NCBI RefSeq assembly: GCF_030409325.1
Contig: NZ_JAUFPR010000002.1
Location: 1,984,001 to 2,048,000 of the forward strand
Length of the DNA stretch: 64,000 bases
Direction: 5' to 3'
Origin: Mucilaginibacter aquaedulcis
GTDB lineage: Bacteria; Bacteroidota; Bacteroidia; Sphingobacteriales; Sphingobacteriaceae
The notes under the pieces were generated by a model that searched no databases, had not been told where the DNA came from, and was given only the letters and a program-made list of their open reading frames with translations. Shown here piece after piece: positions 50,397-60,339 of this stretch (position 1 is the stretch's first letter; the number at the start of each line of letters is the position of its first letter). A program made the position numbers and the translations under genes.

Positions 50397-50642
50397 GCTT
50401 ACCTCCCTGCTTGCAACATATAGCATCAAAGCAAATGCCATGCTTACAATTAATTGATAAATAAATACTTACAATAAAATACAAGCAACACATGTTCTGT
50501 TCCGATACATAAACCGTACGTTTTCGGTCAGTGAGATACAACCTCATTATAGCGTGGTTTATCCGTATTGTTCATTTTCCTTTTCCGAAATTTTTTCTTT
50601 ATATAAATTATTAATTTTATTATGGGCTATAATTTTAGCAGC

Positions 50643-51455
50643 ATGAACCCTATCATTCAACAAAAACATAACGTATCAATTGAGGGCAATGTTAACGCCG
50701 GCAAAACTTTGATATTTGCAAATGGTTTTGGCACTAATCAAACTGTATGGAACTGGGTAAAAGATGATTTTAAGGATAATTACCGGCTTATACTATTTGA
50801 TTATGCAGGCTCAGAAAATACCGATCCGGATCACTACAACCCCATAAAATATAACAGGCTGAGCACTTATGCTGATGACCTGCTAACTATACTGGCCGAT
50901 ATAGATGTTACTGATGCCATTGTAGTGGCACACTCGGTAAGTTCAATGATAGTTACCCTGGCCGCAATCAAAAACCCGCGGCATTTTTCAAAACTGGTAT
51001 TTATTGGTGCTTCGCCACGCTACCTTGATGATTCTGTTAACAGTTATACAGGTGGCTTTAACCAGGCCGTGCTGAGTGATATGTATGCAACCATGAATGC
51101 CAATTATTTCACCTGGGCCACCGGCTTTTCAGATATGGTAATGAACAGTCCTGAAATGCCGGAACTTGTGGAACACTTTACCTATTCGCTCTCCGCCATC
51201 AGGCCGGATATAGCGTTATCTGTGATCAGAGTTATTTTTGAATCGGATGTACGTGAAGAGCTACGTCAATTGAATAAGGAAGTACTTTTACTGCATGCCT
51301 GGGACGATATTGCCGTACCTGAAGAAGTAGCTTATTACCTGCATGAAAATATTAAAGGCAGTAAATTAAAGTTTTTAAACTCCAAAGGGCACTTTCCGCA
51401 TATAACTGCCCCCGATACTATTGTTACAGCAGTAAAATCATTTATAGGCAATTAA
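50643..51455 (+). CDS. Alpha/beta hydrolase, RsbQ/KAI2-like
   Basis: A 270-residue cytosolic hydrolase. Start MNPIIQQKHNVSIEG and the following FANGFGTNQTVWNWVKDDFKDNYRLILFDYAGSENTD match RsbQ closely. The nucleophile is in AHSVSSM (Ser), the acid in HAWDDIAVP and the base in KGHFPHITAP. In Bacillus RsbQ works with the phosphatase RsbP in energy-stress signalling; plant KAI2/D14 relatives sense butenolides. No RsbP-like gene is adjacent here, though a GAF/HK gene lies 8 kb away. An ATG at 50622 would add seven residues; the second ATG fits the family better. Confidence 0.85.
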   Translation: MNPIIQQKHNVSIEGNVNAGKTLIFANGFGTNQTVWNWVKDDFKDNYRLILFDYAGSENTDPDHYNPIKYNRLSTYADDLLTILADIDVTDAIVVAHSVSSMIVTLAAIKNPRHFSKLVFIGASPRYLDDSVNSYTGGFNQAVLSDMYATMNANYFTWATGFSDMVMNSPEMPELVEHFTYSLSAIRPDIALSVIRVIFESDVREELRQLNKEVLLLHAWDDIAVPEEVAYYLHENIKGSKLKFLNSKGHFPHITAPDTIVTAVKSFIGN

Positions 51456-51466
51456 CCGCTGACACA

Positions 51467-52396
51467 TCAATTAAAAATCTTTATGATTCGGGCCTTGTAG
51501 ATACTTGGCGTAGTACCCTCAATTTTGCGGAAGGCACGGCTAAAATAATGCTGGTTGTTAAAGCCCGATTTAAAACAGGCATCGGCAATACTGCAATACG
51601 GGCTTTGCAAAAATTGCTTGGCCAGTTGTATCCGCTCCTTAATAATATAATCAACCGGCGAAACACCAAGCTCACATTTAAACGCCCTGAAAAAGCTGGC
51701 CTTGCTCATATAAGCCATCTGGCTTAGCGTATCAATGTTTAGTTTTTCGGTTAAGTGAGCCTTAATATATTGGAGAATATAGGCAAAGCGGTTGCCTGCC
51801 GATAGCTGGTTCAAATTATCTTTAATCATATGCAGGTTTTGCATTTGCATAATACGGATCAGTAATTCTTTCAGTGTTAAATTGGCCAGCACATCTTTGG
51901 TTAAAACATCACCGGTGCTAATGCTGATGAGCTTGTTGATCAACTGGGCCAGCTCATAATTATTAAAAAAATGGAACTGCTGATAGTTAAGCTGCCAAAG
52001 CTCATTATTGGCCCGCGGATAGTTCTCGTTTAAAAAATCAAGGGTACTGCAAATTTCCTGCTGGTTGATGGCCAATGCCGTACACTGCGAAGGATTTGTT
52101 TCTGATGCCTCGGGAAAATCAATGGTCATGGTTACGTTTGGCGGTACAATAACGGTTTCGCCCGGTAAATAATCAAAGCCTGGCTTATCAAACAAATGCA
52201 TTACCTTTTTGCCTCTTAACATACTTGTAATTACCAGATCGTTAAAGGTGAGGGGCACCAGTTCGCTGCGTTCGTAAGTTTCGTAAATATTAAGTTCGCA
52301 GTGATTTAAGGTATAAGCTTTACGGTTCTCTACCAGCGTCCGCAGCTCTTTTTCACCGCTAAGGTTAAAAGGCGATACCAGGTTCTTCTCATTCAT
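51467..52396 (-). CDS. AraC-family transcriptional regulator
   Basis: A 309-residue regulator: N-terminal arabinose-type cupin half (~30-150, VIVPPNVTMTIDFPEASETNPSQC) and C-terminal AraC helix-turn-helix pair (~205-305; MAYMSKASFFRAFKCELGVSPVDYI and SIADACFKSGFNNQHYFSRAFRKIEGTTPS). It converges with the RsbQ-like gene (stops 12 bases apart) and diverges from the aldehyde dehydrogenase, 159 bases apart. Because AraC-type activators of acetaldehyde/alcohol dehydrogenase genes commonly sit like this, it most likely controls the downstream ALDH-DUF779 pair. Confidence 0.9.
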   Translation of the reverse strand: MNEKNLVSPFNLSGEKELRTLVENRKAYTLNHCELNIYETYERSELVPLTFNDLVITSMLRGKKVMHLFDKPGFDYLPGETVIVPPNVTMTIDFPEASETNPSQCTALAINQQEICSTLDFLNENYPRANNELWQLNYQQFHFFNNYELAQLINKLISISTGDVLTKDVLANLTLKELLIRIMQMQNLHMIKDNLNQLSAGNRFAYILQYIKAHLTEKLNIDTLSQMAYMSKASFFRAFKCELGVSPVDYIIKERIQLAKQFLQSPYCSIADACFKSGFNNQHYFSRAFRKIEGTTPSIYKARIIKIFN

Positions 52397-52554
52397 AAAA
52401 GGCTTATTTTATAACAAGTTAGGCATAGTTTGCCATACTTTATAATTCGTTTAAAAAAATGGAACAATAGTGCAAGCAATTGATAGCATTGTGCAAAAGA
52501 GTTATAACGCAGGTCAGTAACTTAGTATTACCAATTAAACTTAAAAACATTTTT

Positions 52555-54057
52555 ATGAGCGTAGCACAAAAGCCAATCTTTAAAGACAGGTACGACAATT
52601 TTATTGGCGGCAAGTTTGTACCGCCTGTTAAAGGAGAATATTTTGATAATATATCGCCCGTTGATGGTAAGGTTTTTACCCAGGCAGCACGGTCAACCAA
52701 AGAAGATGTTGACGCCGCTGTTGATGCCGCTACAGAGGCCTTTAAAACCTGGAGTAAAACATCAGCAACCACACGCAGCAACCTGTTACTTAAAATTGCG
52801 CAGGTTATTGAAGATAACCTGGCTTACCTGGCTACTGTAGAAACCATTGATAATGGCAAAGCCATACGTGAAACCATGGCCGCCGACCTACCGCTGGTGG
52901 TTGACCATTTCAGGTACTTTGCAGGCGCTATACGCGCCGAAGAAAGCAGCATCTCTGAGCATGATGAATTTACGGTAAGCATTAACCTGCAGGAACCGCT
53001 TGGCGTTGTAGGCCAAATTATCCCCTGGAATTTCCCGCTGCTGATGGCTACCTGGAAAATTGCACCGGCCCTTGCCGCGGGCTGCTGCACCGTAGTTAAG
53101 CCTGCTGAACAAACCCCTACCAGTATCATGGTGCTTATGGAGCTTATTGGCGATATTTTGCCGCCGGGAGTACTGAACATCGTTACCGGTTTTGGGCCCG
53201 AAGCAGGTAAACCCCTGGCGACATCGCCCAAAATAAGTAAGGTTGCCTTTACCGGTGAAACCACTACCGGTCGCCTCATTATGCAATATGCGTCAGAAAA
53301 CCTGATTCCGGTAACTATGGAGCTGGGTGGCAAATCGCCAAATATATTCTTTGAATCTGTAGGCGATGCCGATGATGAGTTTTTTGATAAAGCTGTTGAG
53401 GGGGCTGTACTGTTTGCCCTTAACCAGGGAGAGGTATGTACCTGTCCATCGCGCATGCTGATTCATGAAAACATATATGATAAATTTATTGAACGTGTAA
53501 TTGCCCGTACCAAGGCCATTAAAATGGGCAACCCGCTTGATTCTGATACCATGATGGGTGCACAGGCCTCCAATGATCAGTACGAAAAAATATTGAGCTA
53601 CCTTGATATAGGCAAAAAAGAAGGTGCCGAGGTGCTTGCCGGTGGTGAAGCGCAAAAACTGGGCGATGATTTGGGTGGCGGGTATTACATTCAGCCTACC
53701 ATATTTAAGGGCAATAACAAGATGCGCATTTTTCAGGAGGAGATATTTGGCCCCGTGGTATCTGTAACTACCTTTAAAACTGTTGAAGAAGCCATTGCAA
53801 TTGCCAACGATACCCTGTACGGCTTAGGTGCAGGCGTTTGGACCCGCGATGCTCATGAAATTTACCAGGTACCACGCGCCATACAGGCCGGACGTGTTTG
53901 GGTAAACTGCTATCACGCCTACCCTGCTCATGCGCCTTTTGGCGGCTACAAAAAATCAGGTTTTGGCAGAGAGAATCACAAGATGATGCTCAACTACTAT
54001 CGTCAAACAAAGAATATGCTGATCTCATATAATAAGAACAAATTAGGCTTCTTTTAG
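52555..54057 (+). CDS. NAD-dependent aldehyde dehydrogenase (ExaC/AcoD type)
   Basis: A 500-residue cytosolic enzyme oxidising aldehydes such as acetaldehyde to acids. [14 protein letters not shown] (NAD binding), [18 protein letters not shown] (general base Glu256) and [11 protein letters not shown] (nucleophile Cys295) are in the expected order and spacing. The [11 protein letters not shown] form and [19 protein letters not shown] start are typical of the acetaldehyde dehydrogenases that pair with DUF779, and such a gene follows 65 bases on. The frame is open for 25 codons upstream, but that part is unlike the family, so 52555 is chosen. Confidence 0.94.
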   Translation: MSVAQKPIFKDRYDNFIGGKFVPPVKGEYFDNISPVDGKVFTQAARSTKEDVDAAVDAATEAFKTWSKTSATTRSNLLLKIAQVIEDNLAYLATVETIDNGKAIRETMAADLPLVVDHFRYFAGAIRAEESSISEHDEFTVSINLQEPLGVVGQIIPWNFPLLMATWKIAPALAAGCCTVVKPAEQTPTSIMVLMELIGDILPPGVLNIVTGFGPEAGKPLATSPKISKVAFTGETTTGRLIMQYASENLIPVTMELGGKSPNIFFESVGDADDEFFDKAVEGAVLFALNQGEVCTCPSRMLIHENIYDKFIERVIARTKAIKMGNPLDSDTMMGAQASNDQYEKILSYLDIGKKEGAEVLAGGEAQKLGDDLGGGYYIQPTIFKGNNKMRIFQEEIFGPVVSVTTFKTVEEAIAIANDTLYGLGAGVWTRDAHEIYQVPRAIQAGRVWVNCYHAYPAHAPFGGYKKSGFGRENHKMMLNYYRQTKNMLISYNKNKLGFF

Positions 54058-54122
54058 CCTGTAGTTAAAGGTAGCTGCAAAGGTATTGGGCATTTGCAGC
54101 GCCTTTATTAACTTAATTTAAC

Positions 54123-54497
54123 ATGACCAAAAGAGTTTCCATTACACCCGCTGCCGAAAAAGTTATTGATGACCTGCGCGGCCGCTTTGGCGAGTTGATG
54201 TTTCATCAAAGTGGTGGCTGCTGTGATGGCTCATCGCCAATGTGCTTCGAGAAAGGTGAGTTTAAGATCGGCAGCAGCGATGTTAAGATCGGCGACATAC
54301 ACGGCTGCGAATTTTTCATGAGCATTGATCAGTTTGAATACTGGAAACACACCCACCTTACGCTTGATGTTACCCCGGGCCGGGGTTCCAGCTTTTCATT
54401 AGAGATCCCTATGGGGATCCGTTTCATCATCCGGTCAAGATTGTTTACCGATGATGAATTACACAGTCTTGAGCCTGTAGTATATTTTGAATCGTAA
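54123..54497 (+). CDS. DUF779 domain protein, Cys-rich partner of aldehyde dehydrogenase
   Basis: A 124-residue cytosolic protein. FHQSGGCCDGSSPMC (28-43) and IHGCEFFMS hold four conserved Cys, and TLDVTPGRGSSFSLE plus GIRFIIRSRLFTDDE complete the family pattern. Its biochemical role is unknown; it is repeatedly found beside acetaldehyde dehydrogenase genes, as here. The Cys set suggests metal binding or redox chemistry. Co-transcription with the ALDH is likely. Confidence 0.9.
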   Translation: MTKRVSITPAAEKVIDDLRGRFGELMFHQSGGCCDGSSPMCFEKGEFKIGSSDVKIGDIHGCEFFMSIDQFEYWKHTHLTLDVTPGRGSSFSLEIPMGIRFIIRSRLFTDDELHSLEPVVYFES

Positions 54498-54579
54498 TAC
54501 CCTTATGGCAAGCTAAATATTCAAATTTGTTCTTAATTTTAGTCCGCATGAATAATGATTTCCGCATGCGTCCTGCCAA

Positions 54580-55518
54580 ATGAAAGAGCCAGAAAAAAAG
54601 CTTGTATTTAATACCTTATTAAAACAGTATGCCCACTTTGGCCTGCCTACAGAGGGTATTGACGACAAGACCGATTTCACCATTCATAATTTAAGGGACA
54701 TACATCTGGAACTGCCCTTTAAATCGCCGGTATTCAGACCCAATTTCTTTTCTTTCCTGTTTGTAAAAGATGGTCGCGGCAAATACACTACAGATAATCT
54801 CACTTTTGATAGCAGCCCGGGTACCATATACTTTACCAATCCAGGGCATTATAAATCGCACGAGTGGTTTGAGATCGGGGAAGTTTATCTTATCACCCTG
54901 AGCGAATCTTTTTTAAAGGAGAATGTTCATCCCGACATTTTTGAGGAGTTTCCCTTTCTCCTGGCCGAAACCGTGCATCCAAGGGTATTATCGCCCGATG
55001 CTTTTTTTAAATTTGAGCAGCTATACCTTCAAATAAATAAGGAATACCTGTCAAAAAGCCCGTATCGTAACCGGCTTATAGGTAATTTATTTGTGGTGCT
55101 CTTGTTAAAGATCAAGGAATACTTCTGGAAAGATTACAACCCTATTTATGAGGGCAACCGGAGCTCGCAAATTGTTAAAACCTTTAAACGTACGCTTGAG
55201 CAACATTACCGCGACCTGAGCAATGGCAAGATACACCAGGTTTTCAGGGTGCAGGATTATGCCGATGAGCAAAACCTGCATCCCAACTATCTGAGCAACG
55301 TTATCAAAAGCAAAACCGGTAAGCCCATTGGTACCTGGATAGCTGAAAAAACTATTGCCGAGGCCAAATCCCTCCTGCAAAACTCCTCCACATCTATTAA
55401 GGAAATCGCTTTTATTCTGGGCTTTTCAGAGTCGAGCCATTTCAGTAATTACTTTAAGAAATATACTGATACCTCCCCTGTTTTATATAGAAAACAGCAC
55501 AGCACCATCACATCTTAG
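54580..55518 (+). CDS. AraC-family transcriptional regulator
   Basis: A 312-residue regulator. N-terminal cupin part (FFSFLFVKDGRGKYTTDNLTFDSSPGTIYFTNPGHYKSHEW, ~50-95) and C-terminal helix-turn-helix (YADEQNLHPNYLSNVIKSKTGKPIGTWI, and SSTSIKEIAFILGFSESSHFSNYFKKYTDTSP). It reads in the same direction as the two SDR genes that follow (88 bases to the first), which it may activate. No ligand can be named. Confidence 0.9.
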   Translation: MKEPEKKLVFNTLLKQYAHFGLPTEGIDDKTDFTIHNLRDIHLELPFKSPVFRPNFFSFLFVKDGRGKYTTDNLTFDSSPGTIYFTNPGHYKSHEWFEIGEVYLITLSESFLKENVHPDIFEEFPFLLAETVHPRVLSPDAFFKFEQLYLQINKEYLSKSPYRNRLIGNLFVVLLLKIKEYFWKDYNPIYEGNRSSQIVKTFKRTLEQHYRDLSNGKIHQVFRVQDYADEQNLHPNYLSNVIKSKTGKPIGTWIAEKTIAEAKSLLQNSSTSIKEIAFILGFSESSHFSNYFKKYTDTSPVLYRKQHSTITS

Positions 55519-55606
55519 ATATTTGCATGTAATGCTTTAAAATCTGTACTTTCTGGGTTGCGTTAAACCTGACCTTTGTTATATCAAAACAACAAAGAAA
55601 AAAATC

Positions 55607-56347
55607 ATGAAAACGCTATCAGAAAAAGTAATATTAGTAACCGGGTCTTCTAAAGGTATTGGTGCAGCAATAGCTAAAAAAGTAGCCAGCCAAGGCGCTA
55701 AGGTAATTGTTAATTATGCTGGCGGCCAGCAAGCAGCCGAAGAAACTGTTAACGAAATAAAACAACAAGGTGGTGACGCCATTGCCTTACAGGCCGATGT
55801 GAGCAAAGCCGATGAAGTAACCGCCATGTTTGATGCAGCTATTGCCCACTACGGTAAAATTGATGTACTGATCAACAACGCAGGCATCATGATCACCAAA
55901 TTACTGAAAGATACCTCTGTTGAGGAATTTACGCGTCAGTTTGAGATCAATGTTACAGGAACTTTTAACACCCTTAAAGAAGCTGCCACCAAACTGACCG
56001 ATAACGGATCTGTCATCAATTTCTCTACTACCCAAACCCGCGTAATAACACCTACCTATGGCAGCTATGTAGCCACTAAAGGCGCGGTAGAGCAACTTAC
56101 CCGTGTGTTTGCAAAAGAGGTTGGTGCACGTGGTATCAATGTAAATGCAGTACAGCCCGGCCCGGTTAATACAGAACTGTTTACCAAAGGCAAATCACAG
56201 GAATTAATTGACCGCTTAAATTCACTAAATGCCTTTAACCGCCTGGGTGAGCCAGAAGATATTGCCAAAGTAGTTGCCTTCCTGGCCAGTGATGATGCCA
56301 AATGGATAAGCGGACAAATTATCGGCGTAAACGGCGCAATGGCTTAA
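55607..56347 (+). CDS. SDR-family oxidoreductase (FabG-like)
   Basis: A 246-residue classical short-chain dehydrogenase. TGSSKGIGAAIAKK (NADP loop), NNAGI, NFSTTQTRVITPTYGSYVATKGA (catalytic Ser, Tyr, Lys) and NAVQPGPVNTELF are present, and the C-terminal WISGQIIGVNGAMA is the family end. Substrate unknown; homologues in bacteria reduce 3-oxo groups or sugars. It is a close relative of the next gene, from which it differs in the YVATK versus YGGSK active-site sequence, so tandem duplication is likely but old. Confidence 0.9.
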   Translation: MKTLSEKVILVTGSSKGIGAAIAKKVASQGAKVIVNYAGGQQAAEETVNEIKQQGGDAIALQADVSKADEVTAMFDAAIAHYGKIDVLINNAGIMITKLLKDTSVEEFTRQFEINVTGTFNTLKEAATKLTDNGSVINFSTTQTRVITPTYGSYVATKGAVEQLTRVFAKEVGARGINVNAVQPGPVNTELFTKGKSQELIDRLNSLNAFNRLGEPEDIAKVVAFLASDDAKWISGQIIGVNGAMA

Positions 56348-56486
56348 TTTAATTCAAAAGTCAAAATTAAAAAGTCAAAATTTTGTACCCAGAACCGGGG
56401 TACATCACTAAACAAACTAAATAACTATTAAAACAACCCTCCAGGCTTTCGGTCTTTTCCGACTTCCGGACTAATAAATAAAAATC

Positions 56487-57239
56487 ATGAACTCGTTAAA
56501 AAATAAAGTAGCCTTAATTACTGGTTCTGCCAGGGGCTTGGGTAAAGCCATTGCAGAACGTTATGCAGCCTTAGGTGCCGATATTGTGATCAATTATTCA
56601 CGCGATAAAGCATCTGCCGATGAGGTGTTAAGCAACATCAAGGCTATGGGTGTAAGTGTAATAGCCGTACAAGCCGATGTAAGCAAAGTGGCCGACATTG
56701 AGCGGCTGTTTGCCGAAGCTAAAAAAGAATTTGGTAAAATAGACATCATAGTTGCCAATGCCGGTATAGAAATGGTAGAAACCCCGGTAGTTGATTTTAC
56801 CGAAGAACAATTTGACCGCCTGTTCTCTATCAATACCAAAGGTTCTTATTTTACCATGCAGCAAGCTGCTAAAAATATAGAAGACAACGGCCGCATCATT
56901 TACATAGCCTCCAGCACAACATCTTTCCCTGTACCGGGCATGGCTGTATACGGCGGCAGCAAAACTACACCACGATATCTGGTTAATATACTGTCGCAGG
57001 AAATTGGTCATCGCGGGGTTACCGTGAACTCTATCATTCCCTTCGCGGTTGATCATTCAGGTATATTTGCCGAGCCTGACAGCTATCCTGAACTGAGAAA
57101 AAGCCTGCTGGCCAGCTGCCCTATGGGCCGTTTAGCTGAGGTGGAAGATGTGGCCAACGCGGCCGAATTTTTCGCCAGCGATCTGTCATCATTCGTAAGC
57201 GGTCAGCACCTGCTGGTTAACGGTGGTGCTAATCAATAA
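56487..57239 (+). CDS. SDR-family oxidoreductase
   Basis: A 250-residue classical SDR: TGSARGLGKAIAERYAALGA (cofactor loop), NAGIEMVETP (NNAG replaced by ANAG), IASSTTSFPVPGMAVYGGSK (catalytic Ser, Tyr, Lys). NSIIPFAVDHSGIF replaces the usual NxxxPG, which may change cofactor-loop closure. It is 139 bases after the other SDR on the same strand. Substrate unknown. Confidence 0.9.
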   Translation: MNSLKNKVALITGSARGLGKAIAERYAALGADIVINYSRDKASADEVLSNIKAMGVSVIAVQADVSKVADIERLFAEAKKEFGKIDIIVANAGIEMVETPVVDFTEEQFDRLFSINTKGSYFTMQQAAKNIEDNGRIIYIASSTTSFPVPGMAVYGGSKTTPRYLVNILSQEIGHRGVTVNSIIPFAVDHSGIFAEPDSYPELRKSLLASCPMGRLAEVEDVANAAEFFASDLSSFVSGQHLLVNGGANQ

Positions 57240-57432
57240 TTAATATTTAAACTTCCCCATAGCCGGATGAGCCATATGCCCATCCGGCTATTTAAATTCA
57301 GGGTGAATGTCGAAGGTAACTTAAGCCGACCTGACATTGACCAGGCCAGTTATTGATAGATAATTTAAACACTATCCGTTGATCTGAGTTAAATAGTGAT
57401 AAATTGCCTTAGCTAAAATCATTGACGGTACT

Positions 57433-57906
57433 ATGGATAATATAACTATCAGGGAAGCTGAACTAAATGATCTGGATGTTCTGTTTGAATTTAAACAAGA
57501 ACTGGTAGATGCCGAACGACCCTTTGATCCCACGTTAAAACCGGGACCTCTTTATTATTACGATATACGGAAGTTAATTGAGGCGGATAATACAGCGGTG
57601 TTTGTTGCCCAAAATGGCAAAGAAATAATTGGGTGCGGATATGGGCGCATTGAACAATCCAAACACTATTTAAAACACAGGCAACATGTACATCTGGGCT
57701 TTATGTATGTGGCTCCGCATTACCGGGGCAAGGGTGTAAACAGTATGATCATTGATGCGCTTAAACAATGGGCAAAGCAAAGAGGTGTTTCTGAAATAAG
57801 GCTTGAAGTGTATGCCGAAAACGAGCCCGCTCTTAAGGCATATGAAAAAGTTGGTTTTTCGGGCATACTGTTAACCATGCGCATGAACCTCGATGATGAT
57901 ATTTAA
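57433..57906 (+). CDS. GNAT-family N-acetyltransferase
   Basis: A 157-residue acetyl-CoA-dependent transferase. ITIREAELNDLDVLFEFK at the N-terminus, LGFMYVAPHYRGKGVNSMIIDALKQWAKQRG (motif A with the R-G-x-G CoA loop) and LEVYAENEPALKAYEKVGF (motif B) define it. Acceptor unknown. Its stop overlaps the stop of the convergent HxlR gene by 4 bases. Confidence 0.9.
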   Translation: MDNITIREAELNDLDVLFEFKQELVDAERPFDPTLKPGPLYYYDIRKLIEADNTAVFVAQNGKEIIGCGYGRIEQSKHYLKHRQHVHLGFMYVAPHYRGKGVNSMIIDALKQWAKQRGVSEIRLEVYAENEPALKAYEKVGFSGILLTMRMNLDDDI

Positions 57907-58316
57907 CTCTTCTTTATTTTTTCCCGGTGTTCAATTCCCCATTTGATCATGGTTAAAATAAGCGGGCCAAATGTTCTGCAGTAATCTGTCGACTCATACT
58001 CCACCAAAACCGGCGGGCCGGGGTGCACCGTTCTGCTGATAAGCTTATTCACTTCCATTTCTTTCAGCTCACGCGATAGCATCCTGGTGGTTATTCCTGG
58101 GATGCTCCGTTCAATTTCTCGGAAACGCTTGTTGCCATTACAAATAGAATTGATGATAGGCAACTTCCACTTGCCCCCTATTACATAAATGGTATCCTGA
58201 AGAGCCTGTATTTCCCTTGCCTCGTTCCTTTTACCATCTATGCCATAAATAACCTCCAGACCCGGAAGGTCAGGGTACTCATCCTGTAATGATGCGCTAT
58301 ATGTGCTGTGATCCAT
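57903..58316 (-). CDS. HxlR-family transcriptional regulator
   Basis: A 137-residue winged-helix regulator. IYVIGGKWKLPIINSICNGNKRFREIERSIPGITTRMLSRELKEMEVNKLISRTVH is the HxlR signature, continuing VEYESTDYCRTFGPLI. Two Cys (SICNG, YCRTF) are near the positions used for redox sensing in some HxlR proteins, but that is only suggestive. Target genes are not visible; no divergent partner is close. Confidence 0.92.
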   Translation of the reverse strand: MDHSTYSASLQDEYPDLPGLEVIYGIDGKRNEAREIQALQDTIYVIGGKWKLPIINSICNGNKRFREIERSIPGITTRMLSRELKEMEVNKLISRTVHPGPPVLVEYESTDYCRTFGPLILTMIKWGIEHREKIKKS

Positions 58317-58405
58317 ATTGTTATTGATATATACTGTAAAACTGGTTACAAAATTATATCATTAGCAGTATATCAGCAAATAACAGCATGACCAATTGCA
58401 CAATA

Positions 58406-59584
58406 TTAAGCAGGTATTTGTAAAGTAAAACAAGTATTATCATCTGTTGAGCATACCGTAAGTGTGCCACCATGTGCATTGGCAATTTCAGATGCGATGA
58501 ATAAACCTAATCCCAAACCTTGTTTTGATGAGCCGGCTTCGCCGCGTGAAAAAGGTTGAAAAAGATGTTCAATTACATTATCAGGAATTTTATCCCCGGC
58601 ATTATTTATAGCTAAAACAAATTCTTTTTTGTCACTGACAGCAGTTACGCTAACCGGCGCATCCTTTTTACCGTGGGTAATTGCATTACTTAACAAGTTT
58701 GAAAAAAGCTGAGCAATCCGCTTACTATCGCAATTAACAGGTTCGGCTAAATTAAATTGAATGTTAATGGTACGCTCTGGCCATATGAGTTTTAGTTCGG
58801 TAAGTACCTGCGTCAATACCTGCTCAAGTGATTCGTTATCGCGGTTTAGGGTTATTCCTCCTCCCAGCTTGCCGCTGGCAAAGTCAAGAATATTATCTAT
58901 AAGCCCCTTCATGCGGAACGATGAATCCTGTATAATGGTGGCCAATCTTTTTATACGTTCATCAAGGGGCATACGCAATAATATCTGCGCAACGTTTGAT
59001 ACCGCGCCAACCGGGTTACGTAGATCATGCCCCAGTATCGCAATAAACTGATCGCGTAGTTCGGCCGTTTTTCGCTCTTCCAATAAGTTTGATTGACTTA
59101 TGTTTAACTGATCAATGGCATTCAAATGAAAAGCTATAAGCTCCGCAAATAATTTGAACATGCCTATGGTTTCAGGATTGTTTAAGCGGGCCGGCTTAGG
59201 GTCAATGGCACAAAGTGTACCGTAAAAGCTCCCGTCTTTAAGCATAATGGGCATGGAAATATAGCTTTGAAAGCCATACATTTCAGGAGTGTGATGATGG
59301 GCGTAAACCTCGTCTTCATCAACATGATCTATGACCACGGCAGCATGATTCTGTCTTATTTCATGGCAAATGGTGCTTTCAACCTGTAGTTCGCCACCCG
59401 GTACCAATCCAAATTCTATTTCATCCCGAACTGCACAGGCAATCCATTTATCGGGCGTAACTCGGGCGACTGCAGCAAACCCCATTCCTGTAGTGCGGCA
59501 TATAACTTCTAATATAGATGGCACCGCGTCGATGCCTGTTATAGCCTCTACATCTGCCTTGAAATTCGCTTCAATATCGTACAA
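58406..59584 (-). CDS. GAF-domain sensor histidine kinase
   Basis: A 392-residue cytosolic kinase: GAF domain (~15-155, QSYISMPIMLKDGSFYGTLCAIDPKP), a helical linker (~156-178), HisKA with the phospho-acceptor in ILGHDLRNPVG (His186), and an HATPase domain (N box LFSNLLSNAITHG, G box QGLGLGLFIASEIANAHGG). No membrane helix and no receiver domain. It has no response regulator next to it, so it is an orphan. The signal bound by GAF is unknown. Confidence 0.92.
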   Translation of the reverse strand: MYDIEANFKADVEAITGIDAVPSILEVICRTTGMGFAAVARVTPDKWIACAVRDEIEFGLVPGGELQVESTICHEIRQNHAAVVIDHVDEDEVYAHHHTPEMYGFQSYISMPIMLKDGSFYGTLCAIDPKPARLNNPETIGMFKLFAELIAFHLNAIDQLNISQSNLLEERKTAELRDQFIAILGHDLRNPVGAVSNVAQILLRMPLDERIKRLATIIQDSSFRMKGLIDNILDFASGKLGGGITLNRDNESLEQVLTQVLTELKLIWPERTINIQFNLAEPVNCDSKRIAQLFSNLLSNAITHGKKDAPVSVTAVSDKKEFVLAINNAGDKIPDNVIEHLFQPFSRGEAGSSKQGLGLGLFIASEIANAHGGTLTVCSTDDNTCFTLQIPA

Positions 59585-59812
59585 TTTCGTCCTTTCTAAT
59601 TCCTCTCTATACTACAAATTAAAATTATTATTTACAAATAAATACATTGGTATTAAGCAATGTAGATGATATTTATTAACCGTTTTAATACCTTCTAATA
59701 TTAATATTATAGATTTATATAAAATGTTGAATTAATGGTTAATAAATTATTACTTTAACCAACTATATGACAATATACCTGTTATTAATAAAGTATTATA
59801 GTTACATCAACC

Positions 59813-60235
59813 ATGCAAATATACCAGCAAGCGTTACAGCTTAGGGAAAGGAAACGCGGTTTTCATCTGATAACTGCCGATGTGTTAAACGCTATACCCC
59901 AGATAAGTGAAATTAAAACAGGCATAATGCAGGTTTTTATCCAACATACTTCGGCCTCTTTAACTATTAATGAAAATGCCGATCCAACTGTTAGGCATGA
60001 CTTTGAGACCTATTTCAGCAAATCGGTACCCGAAAATGATCCGGATTATTTACATAACGATGAAGGGCCGGATGATATGCCCGCCCATTTAAAGGCGGCT
60101 TTATTAGGTAGCTCCGTAATGATCCCTATCCGTAACGGGAGGCCCGCATTGGGCATTTGGCAGGGCATATACCTGTGCGAGCACCGCAATTACGGAGGCG
60201 CAAGAAATTTAATCATAACAGCCTGGGGCGAATAG
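59813..60235 (+). CDS. yjbQ: YjbQ family protein (secondary thiamine-phosphate synthase-like)
   Basis: A 140-residue protein of the UPF0047/YjbQ family. The conserved core is IFIQHTSASLTINENADPTVRHDFE (here VFIQHTSASLTINENADPTV), then DDMPAHLKAALLGSSVMIPI and LGIWQGIYLCEHRNYGGARNLIITAWGE. The N-terminal LRERKRGFHLIT is also standard. Family members give weak thiamine-phosphate synthase activity; the true role is not settled. Single gene. Confidence 0.93.
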   Translation: MQIYQQALQLRERKRGFHLITADVLNAIPQISEIKTGIMQVFIQHTSASLTINENADPTVRHDFETYFSKSVPENDPDYLHNDEGPDDMPAHLKAALLGSSVMIPIRNGRPALGIWQGIYLCEHRNYGGARNLIITAWGE

Positions 60236-60339
60236 CATTCAAATGAGCAAACTCTGTATGTTCTTATTTCGTATAACTTAAAAGCTTATGTTTCTAAAAT
60301 CAACCTTTACTTCCAATTAGTTAATGTAAGCGCTACTTA

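Noticed and set aside
52824..53456. 210-residue minus-strand open frame
   Set aside because: Antisense to the aldehyde dehydrogenase gene with all catalytic motifs on the plus strand; composition is Ser/Pro-rich shadow sequence.
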